Under the pieces are notes generated by a model, which was not told the DNA's origin, searched no databases, and saw only the letters and a list, made by a program, of their open reading frames with translations. Made by a program: the position numbers and the translations under genes. DNA of 10,506 nt from an uncultured Burkholderiales bacterium (GTDB lineage: Bacteria; Pseudomonadota; Gammaproteobacteria; Burkholderiales; Burkholderiaceae_C): contig CAISQQ010000453.1 of the NCBI GenBank assembly GCA_903887655.1, positions 1 to 10,506 on the forward strand, written 5' to 3'. Position 1 is the stretch's first letter. The number at the start of each line of letters is the position of its first letter. Shown piece by piece: positions 1 through 5,723 of the stretch.

Positions 1-321
1 GTTGTGCAACGCTCTCGAGAAATTGGTATTTTGCGTGCAATGGGCATTACTCGCGGCCCGGTCTTAAGGGTCTTTCTCTTACAAGGTGGTTTATTGGGTT
101 TTGCCGGCGCATTGGTCGGCTCCGGTCTTGGCGGTAGTGCTTTGCTACTTTGGCAAAAATATCAACGAAACGCGGATGGAACAGTCATGTTCGCATTGAC
201 GTTTGACACACAACTCCTCGTACAAACATTGCTGCTCACCACGGTGACTGGTTTGATTGCTGCATTTGTACCCGCATTGCGCGCGGCCAGGTTGGACCCC
301 GTCGTGGCTATACGAGGCTAA
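1..321 (+). CDS. ABC transporter permease, FtsX/MacB/LolC-LolE type (3' end only)
   Basis: The reading frame is open from base 1 to the TAA at 319-321. Only about the last 106 residues are present and the true start lies upstream of the window. The fragment begins inside the well-conserved sequence before the last transmembrane pair (QRSREIGILRAMG), which in LolC/LolE and MacB-like permeases lies on the cytoplasmic side where the ATPase docks. Two hydrophobic segments follow, near residues 25-50 and 68-92 counted from the GTG at 4. The protein ends with ALRAARLDPVVAIRG, the usual FtsX-domain ending (ARLDPVEALR in MacB). It is followed after three bases by its partner ATPase. The family works in lipoprotein release (Lol) or in export driven from the inner membrane (MacB, DevC). 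The fragment is too short to choose between these, because the diagnostic periplasmic domain is outside the window. Confidence 0.9.
   Translation, partial: VVQRSREIGILRAMGITRGPVLRVFLLQGGLLGFAGALVGSGLGGSALLLWQKYQRNADGTVMFALTFDTQLLVQTLLLTTVTGLIAAFVPALRAARLDPVVAIRG
314..317 (+). promoter_or_regulatory. Ribosome binding site of the LolD-like ATPase gene
   Basis: GAGG lies 7 bases before the ATG at 325, inside the last codons of the upstream permease. It supports this start and implies translational coupling of the two genes. Confidence 0.6.
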
Positions 322-324
322 TGC

Positions 325-1035
325 ATGGAACAATCAACAATCAAAAAACCCCCTGGCATCGTTTTAGAACTCAAGGGTATTCGCAAATCATTCAATACCG
401 GTAAAACCAATGAAACTGAGATCTTGCACGGTATCGATCTGCTCTTGATGGAGGGTGAATTCTGTGCCGTGGTTGGCCCATCTGGCTCAGGCAAAAGTAC
501 CTTGCTCAACACGGTCGGTTTGTTGGATCGACCCAGTAGCGGAAGTTTGAAAATTTGCGGACAAGAGACTTCCTTGTTGAATGACCAAGGCTTGACAGGT
601 TTGCGAGGCCATAAGATTGGATTTGTCTTTCAGTACCACTATTTACTGAGCGCATTCACAGCAATTGAGAATGTGATGATCCCCATGTTTGCTGATGCCA
701 TCTTTGCAAATGCTTCAATGCGAGAACGTGCCGCTTATCTATTAGAGAGTGTAGGACTCACCCGGTGGATGAACTCGCCTGCATCACATTTATCAGGTGG
801 TCAGCAACAACGGGTGGCTGTTGCTCGGGCATTGGCCATGAATCCTGCATTGATATTGGCCGATGAACCGACAGGCAACTTGGATACTAAAAGTGCAGAT
901 GGTGTTTTTGAGCTGTTACAAAATGTTTGTGCACAACAAGGAACCACAGTCCTCTTTGTAACGCATAACTTGCTTTTGTCGTCACGCTGCGAAAGAATCA
1001 TTGAAGTGATAGACGGACAATTGACTAAAAATTAA
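325..1035 (+). CDS. ABC transporter ATP-binding protein, LolD/MacB-type
   Basis: This 236-residue protein has the length of a single ABC ATPase. All nucleotide-binding motifs are intact: Walker A GPSGSGKST (51-59), Q-loop FVFQYHYLL (Q103), signature LSGGQQQRVAVARA (156-169), Walker B LILADEPTGNLD (176-187) and H-loop H214. The DEPTGNLD ending of Walker B is typical of the LolD/MacB/FtsE group. The stretch FQYHYLLSAFTAIENVMIP resembles LolD (FQFHHLLPDFTALENV in E. coli, quoted from memory), so LolD-like is my first choice. It should hydrolyse ATP on the cytoplasmic face and drive the permease encoded just upstream, either to release lipoproteins to the LolA carrier or to export another envelope substrate. 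The start is supported by a GAGG site and the 3-bp gap. The gene ends in a 213-bp gap facing an oppositely transcribed operon. G+C looks lower than in the right-hand genes. MacB-like exporter function remains possible. Confidence 0.93.
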   Translation: MEQSTIKKPPGIVLELKGIRKSFNTGKTNETEILHGIDLLLMEGEFCAVVGPSGSGKSTLLNTVGLLDRPSSGSLKICGQETSLLNDQGLTGLRGHKIGFVFQYHYLLSAFTAIENVMIPMFADAIFANASMRERAAYLLESVGLTRWMNSPASHLSGGQQQRVAVARALAMNPALILADEPTGNLDTKSADGVFELLQNVCAQQGTTVLFVTHNLLLSSRCERIIEVIDGQLTKN

Positions 1036-1248
1036 ATTCTTGAAATTTTAAACACATCATTCAATCAGCAAAGCTGGTGAGACCTGTGTGAAGTGGGAAC
1101 GTTGAAAATGGATACAAAATCCGCTTGAGCTGTGGTCATCGCAAAAAGACTGTGAAGGACGATATTGCTCTAGGCTCTGGTGATACACATTGAGCCACTT
1201 TCTTCAAGCATGAAGTCAAACTCACTTTGCCGCAAGAAGTGTAGGCCC
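1036..1248. other. Gap without a supported gene between converging operons
   Basis: No supported gene lies here. A stretch open on the + strand (1092-1193) reads GNVENGYKIRLSCGHRKKTV and ends in TGA, but it has no ATG/GTG start or ribosome site. It could be gene debris or chance. A 6-bp stem with an AAA loop (ATCAGC/GCTGGT, one G-T pair, around 1068-1082) and a longer imperfect stem (arms 1196-1204 and 1234-1241, one bulge, with a nested CTTCA/TGAAG stem) might slow transcription. Neither is followed by a T-run, so I call no intrinsic terminator for either operon. Confidence 0.5.
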
Positions 1249-3186
1249 TTAAAGTCTGGGCACACTCGCCAGGAGTCGGCGGGTGTAAGGATGCTTTGGG
1301 TTGTCCATGACGTCTTGAGTTTGACCGATTTCTACGAATTCACCGGCTTTCATCACCGCCACCTGATCGGCCAAATAAGACACCACGCCCATGTTGTGGG
1401 TGATGAACAAATAACTGACCCCAAGCCTAGTTTGGAGCTCGCGCAACAAATTCAAAATTTGGGCCTGAATAGAAACATCCAGGGCTGAGGTGGGCTCATC
1501 GCAAATGATCAGCTGAGGCTTGATGGCCAAGGCCCTTGCAATCGCAATGCGTTGGCGCTGCCCCCCCGAAAACTCATGGGGAAAACGCTGCAGCGATGTG
1601 CGTGCAAGACCGACTTGATCCAAGAGCTCCAAAATGTCTCGACTTCTTTGCGCAGGAGTCCATTCGGGATGCAGGCTCACCATGCCTTCGAGCAAAATGT
1701 CTTCAATTCTCATTCGCGGATTCAACGATGCAAATGGATTTTGAAAGATGATTTGCATCTGGCGCCTGGCTTCTCGCAAGGTCTCCTTTTGACGCGAGAG
1801 GAGTGACTGATGCGAGAGAATCACTTCACCACTCACCCGAGCTTTGGGGCCAAGCACCTGAATCAAGGCTTTACCCAGCGTGGTCTTTCCGCACCCTGAC
1901 TCCCCCACCAGGGCCAAGGTTTGACCTTTGGCAATCTCAAAAGAGACCCCTTTCACCGCTTCAAAGACCGGGGTCTTGCTGCTCAACCACCCTCCACCCT
2001 TCAAGCCATAAGACACCTTCAAATCTTTGACTTGCAACAAGGGCGATTTGGGTGGGGGTTCATCATGAGATGACTCAGTAGGCCGTGAAACGCGGATGGG
2101 CTCGCGCACCAGTGCAACCCAAGGCTCTTGGGCCCTGACACAGCGAACACTGTGCACCTGGGGTAAAGCCGTGTTGCTTGAGCTCTCGATGGACACCTCG
2201 GCTGGGAACGTCAAGTGGCGCATGGTGTTGGCCAAGGGATCTTGACACTGAGCAGTCGCGAGCGGACACCTCGGCTCAAAGCGACAGCCGACAAACTGCT
2301 CAGACAACGGCGGTACCTGCCCCGAGATGGCGGCCAAGTCCCCGCCTCGTTTTTGGGTGCTGGGCAGGGACTGCATCAACAATTGGGAGTAAGGGTGGCG
2401 AGCCTCTTGAAAGAAGCGGTGCGCTGAGCAGACTTCAACAATTTCACCGGCATACATCAAGGCCACATGATCGGCCATGCCCTTGACCACAGCCAGGTCA
2501 TGGGTGATCAAAAGAAGCGCCAACTTGCGCTCAGCTTGGAGTGACTTCAGTAAATCGAGCACTTGCGCTTGAAGGGTGACGTCCAAAGCGGTGGTGGGTT
2601 CATCGGCAATCAACACATCGGGTTCTGCAGCCAAAGCCATGGCAATCATCACCCGTTGGAGTTGTCCCCCAGAGAGTTCAAAGGCAAACTGATTAAAACG
2701 TTGATCAACCTCTCCAAGACCCACTCGCTCAAGCCATTCACGCGCTTTGTCTTGAGCCTCGCCTCTCGAGAGTTCAGGCAAGTGGCGCAGGATGCCTTCG
2801 GTGACTTGCTCACCGATCCGAATCACCGGATTCAAGCTCGTGGCCGGTTCTTGAAAAATGATCGATATTTTTCGCCCACGGTAGCCTTGCATTTCACGCT
2901 CCGTCAAGGCCAACAAATCTTGGCCTTTCAGGTCAACCTCACCCGAGGTCAGGTGTGCCACATCGGGTAAAAGTTGCATGAGGGCCAAAGCAGTCATGGA
3001 TTTGCCGCATCCAGACTCCCCCACCAGCGCAAAGGTTTGCCCCTCCTCGATGCAAAACTCAAGCGCACTCAAAGCCTCAACCCAAGTGTTTGCGCTTTGC
3101 AAATCAACCCCCAAACCCTTCACCGTCAATACGGGCGGGAGTTTGGGGCTGACTGGCGTGGTGGTGGTGGTGCTTGACGTGGTCAT
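1249..3186 (-). CDS. Peptide ABC transporter, fused double ATP-binding protein (YejF/GsiA-like)
   Basis: This 645-residue protein contains two complete ABC domains of the Opp/Dpp type and should power the permease pair encoded directly upstream. Domain 1 has Walker A GESGCGKS (56-63), signature ELSGGQLQRVMIA (170-182), Walker B VLIADEPTTALD (191-202) and H229. Domain 2 has Walker A GESGCGKTT (428-436), signature EFSGGQRQRIAIA (538-550), Walker B LIICDEPTSALD (559-570) and H597. The linker after domain 1 carries the Opp/Dpp C-terminal motif GCRFEPRCPLATAQC with Cys301, 307 and 314, plus Cys349. I chose the ATG at 3186, four bases after the stop of the permease gene. A longer open frame to 3414 would add 76 residues that do not look like ABC sequence and would lie inside the permease gene. 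The N-terminus MTTSSTTTTTP is low-complexity, and the first ABC strand begins near residue 18. The ribosome site is weak, which fits coupling. This is the last gene of the operon. Confidence 0.95.
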   Translation of the reverse strand: MTTSSTTTTTPVSPKLPPVLTVKGLGVDLQSANTWVEALSALEFCIEEGQTFALVGESGCGKSMTALALMQLLPDVAHLTSGEVDLKGQDLLALTEREMQGYRGRKISIIFQEPATSLNPVIRIGEQVTEGILRHLPELSRGEAQDKAREWLERVGLGEVDQRFNQFAFELSGGQLQRVMIAMALAAEPDVLIADEPTTALDVTLQAQVLDLLKSLQAERKLALLLITHDLAVVKGMADHVALMYAGEIVEVCSAHRFFQEARHPYSQLLMQSLPSTQKRGGDLAAISGQVPPLSEQFVGCRFEPRCPLATAQCQDPLANTMRHLTFPAEVSIESSSNTALPQVHSVRCVRAQEPWVALVREPIRVSRPTESSHDEPPPKSPLLQVKDLKVSYGLKGGGWLSSKTPVFEAVKGVSFEIAKGQTLALVGESGCGKTTLGKALIQVLGPKARVSGEVILSHQSLLSRQKETLREARRQMQIIFQNPFASLNPRMRIEDILLEGMVSLHPEWTPAQRSRDILELLDQVGLARTSLQRFPHEFSGGQRQRIAIARALAIKPQLIICDEPTSALDVSIQAQILNLLRELQTRLGVSYLFITHNMGVVSYLADQVAVMKAGEFVEIGQTQDVMDNPKHPYTRRLLASVPRL

Positions 3187-3190
3187 GACT

Positions 3191-4678
3191 TTAGACGCGA
3201 TCACTCGCCTGAACACCTTGGGCATTGGGCGCGTTCGGGGCAATGGGATAAGAGAGGCGCCGAGGACGTTTTTTAACGATCGTGGCTCGAGATTTGGGGT
3301 CAAAGGCATCGCGAACTGCATCGGCGAGCATGTTGGCGCTGATGACCAATGAAAACATGAATAAAAATGCACTCGCCAAAGTCCACCAAACCACAGGTGT
3401 TGCGGCCAATTCATCGCGAGATGCGTTGATCATCACCCCAAAACTCGCCGTGTTGGCGTCCACCCCAACGCCCACATAGGAGAGGACAGCCTCCGAGAGA
3501 ATAAATCCCGAGAACTGCATCACACAATTGATAAGCACCAAATGCATCAAATTGGGAGCGATGTGGGCGAACAAAATGCGCACGCGACTCACCCCAAAGG
3601 CCTGAGCGGCTTGGATGTAGTCGAGCTCTCTGAGCTTCATGGTCTCTCCACGGATGAGTCGGCACAGACCTGTGAACGAGGTGAGCGCCAAGATCAAACA
3701 TAAAAAGGTCAGTCTCGCATCACTTCTCGCCAAGGTGGAATTGAAAAACCCCGCGTGTGAGTCAATGAAGACTTGCAGCATCAGGACCGACGCGGCAATC
3801 AAGAGGACATCAGGAACGGAGGCGAGAAGTGTGTAGCCGTATTGAATCACCTCATCCACCCAGCCTTTAAAAAATCCAGCGGTGATCCCCAGCACCAGTG
3901 CCAAGGGCATGATCACCAACGTTGTTAGCGTGCCAATGACAAAGGCCGTTCGCACGCTTTTTAAAGCCAGCAATAAAACCGAGTTGCCGATTTGATCGGT
4001 GCCCAGCACGTGGTAGTGGGCTGACAAGGTGATGAACCAAAGCACGGTGGTGCTGATCAAAAAGAAAGTGAGCAAGGCCGTTTTAACAGGCCACTCAAAC
4101 TGACCTTGTCGAACCCAGTTCCAATGCGCAAGCCATGTTGAGCTCGATGAGCGAAGAGCGGAGACCCCAAATAAAATCGCCCACAAGCAAAGATTCAAAA
4201 CGACAGATTCGCCCAAGGCTTGAAGGCTCAACGTCACACAGTCGGCGATGCGCTCAGTCTTGGGGTCCTTCAAGTGTGCCCCCCCAAACTTCAGTCTGGG
4301 GTAATCGCGAACATTGAGTCCATCTTGAATGAAGCTTTCTTTTTTGAAGGCATAGGCTGACAAGGGGGCTGAGTAGCTGCGCTCCTTCGCTGTTTTGAGC
4401 GACTGCGTGAGCCAGTCCAATAAGGATTGAGGCTCCGCATAAACCACCTGACCCGCGGCTTCTTGCTCAAGGGGCAAGCGGAAATGGACCGAGTCGAGCA
4501 TGGCCACCACAATAAACAATGACAACACCATGGCACTGGCCACAGAAACGGGGCGCATCAACGCTTTGCCCCAAGACGCTTTGAGCGGTGGGGTTTTATA
4601 GACATAGAGCCCATACACGATCCCACACAGTACCAGTGCGTACAAAAAGAAATCAATGAGCATCAAGACCGGTTGCAT
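3191..4678 (-). CDS. Peptide ABC transporter permease, OppC/DppC/YejE-like, with long N-terminal part
   Basis: This 495-residue inner-membrane protein is the second permease of the importer. The C-terminal part is standard DppC: HVLGTDQIGNSVLL (223-236), a run of membrane segments, and the EAA loop that contacts the ATPase (about 343-376, with LDYIQAAQAFGVSRV). It ends with ADAVRDAFDPKSR and a basic, proline-rich tail. The N-terminal part is much longer than in DppC or E. coli YejE. Hydrophobic segments lie at about 6-27, 44-62, 156-175 and 199-219, with a polar stretch of about 90 residues (63-155) after the second. Hydropathy places that stretch probably in the periplasm. The ATG at 4678 is the first in-frame start after a TAA at 4688-4690, and it has no clear ribosome site. 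It lies 67 bp after the other permease gene and 4 bp before the ATPase gene. Membership of the DppC family is clear, but the role of the extra part is unknown. Confidence 0.93.
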   Translation of the reverse strand: MQPVLMLIDFFLYALVLCGIVYGLYVYKTPPLKASWGKALMRPVSVASAMVLSLFIVVAMLDSVHFRLPLEQEAAGQVVYAEPQSLLDWLTQSLKTAKERSYSAPLSAYAFKKESFIQDGLNVRDYPRLKFGGAHLKDPKTERIADCVTLSLQALGESVVLNLCLWAILFGVSALRSSSSTWLAHWNWVRQGQFEWPVKTALLTFFLISTTVLWFITLSAHYHVLGTDQIGNSVLLLALKSVRTAFVIGTLTTLVIMPLALVLGITAGFFKGWVDEVIQYGYTLLASVPDVLLIAASVLMLQVFIDSHAGFFNSTLARSDARLTFLCLILALTSFTGLCRLIRGETMKLRELDYIQAAQAFGVSRVRILFAHIAPNLMHLVLINCVMQFSGFILSEAVLSYVGVGVDANTASFGVMINASRDELAATPVVWWTLASAFLFMFSLVISANMLADAVRDAFDPKSRATIVKKRPRRLSYPIAPNAPNAQGVQASDRV

Positions 4679-4745
4679 GGTGGTGTTTTATTGAATCTTG
4701 TCGGTGAAGCTCGTGAACTTTGAATTCATGGGTTTTGAAGAGATC

Positions 4746-5723
4746 TTATTGCAATCGAATGCGCGGGTCAGCCCAGGCGTAACACAAGTCGGTCAAAATC
4801 AATCCCGCAATATAAAGAAAGGAGCCCACAAACACCATCGATCTCACAATGGCAAAGTCTTGCGAGCCAATCGCCTCAATCAAATAGCTTCCGAGTCCAG
4901 GGATTGCAAAAAACGACTCCACAATGAGGCTTCCCATGAAGAGCAAAGGAATGATGGCCACGCTTGAGCTGATGATGGGGATCAAGGCGTTTTTGAGCAC
5001 ATGGACAAAAAGCACCCGCACTTCGGACAAGCCTTTGGCGCGAGCGGTGCGCACATAGTCTTTGTCGATTTCTTCTAAAAAGACCGTGCGGTTGAATCGG
5101 ACATGGTTCCCAAGGCTCGACATCACGCTGATGGCAATGGGCATGATCAAAAATCGCCACGCGTCACCTTGCCCACTGTACCCCGATACGGGCAACCACT
5201 GGAGGGTTTTGGCGATGATGAATTGGCCTGCCACAATAAAAAAGAGTGACGAAATGGACATGATCACAACGCAGATCAAGGTTCCCCAAAAGTCCAAGTA
5301 AGTGCCTCGAAAAAACGCCAGCATCAAGGCCAAGGCAATGGCGCAAGACATGCCCACGATGAAGCTTGGCAGCGCCAAGGCAAGACTTGGGATGGCGCGC
5401 TTGGTAATTTCCGTGGTGATGTCACGCCCGCTGTCTGAGCGCCCGAAGTTAAAACTCATCAAGTGCAGCGTTGTATCAAAAAACAATGTGTTGGTGATGG
5501 ATTGGGTGCCCGAGGACTTTTCATCGTAAAAAAGAGCCCGGTCGTAGCCTCGCTCAGCCTTCCACTGCTCGATGGCCGCCGGAGTGATGCGTTTGCCACC
5601 CAACTGCATGCGTGCCATGTCATCTGGGGTGTTGAGTTTAAAAAAGAGCAAAAAAGTCAAGAGGTTGATGCCCATGAGGATCAAAAAACCGTAAGCAAGC
5701 TTGCGCATCAGAAAACGAATCAT
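4746..5723 (-). CDS. Peptide ABC transporter permease, OppB/DppB/YejB-like
   Basis: This 325-residue protein is a normal-length first permease of an oligopeptide importer and should form the membrane channel with the DppC-type partner. Hydrophobic segments begin with 9-28, followed by a periplasmic loop of about 85 residues and then segments near 113-137, 147-171, 191-205, 246-272 and 297-316. The EAA loop lies at about 216-249 and contains DYVRTARAKGLSEVRVLFVHVLKNALIPI-type sequence, strongly typical of DppB. The ending YAWADPRIRLQ is close to the usual YxxxDPRIR ending of the family. The ATG at 5723 overlaps the stop codon of the binding-protein gene by 4 bp (ATGA), and a strong GAGGAG lies 8 bases before it. 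The two proteins are therefore probably made in coupled amounts. Confidence 0.95.
   Translation of the reverse strand: MIRFLMRKLAYGFLILMGINLLTFLLFFKLNTPDDMARMQLGGKRITPAAIEQWKAERGYDRALFYDEKSSGTQSITNTLFFDTTLHLMSFNFGRSDSGRDITTEITKRAIPSLALALPSFIVGMSCAIALALMLAFFRGTYLDFWGTLICVVIMSISSLFFIVAGQFIIAKTLQWLPVSGYSGQGDAWRFLIMPIAISVMSSLGNHVRFNRTVFLEEIDKDYVRTARAKGLSEVRVLFVHVLKNALIPIISSSVAIIPLLFMGSLIVESFFAIPGLGSYLIEAIGSQDFAIVRSMVFVGSFLYIAGLILTDLCYAWADPRIRLQ

Noticed and set aside
1196..1241. Terminator of the importer operon in the convergent gap
   Set aside because: The stem is imperfect with a long loop and no T-run follows on the minus strand.
2563..2970. 135-codon open frame on the + strand opposite the fused ATPase gene
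   Set aside because: It is antisense to well-conserved ABC motifs and has no recognisable domain or ribosome site.
3187..3414. N-terminal extension of the fused ATPase by 76 residues from an upstream start at 3414
   Set aside because: The extra residues lie inside the permease gene in another frame, show no ABC-like sequence, and a start at 3186 leaves a normal 4-bp gap.
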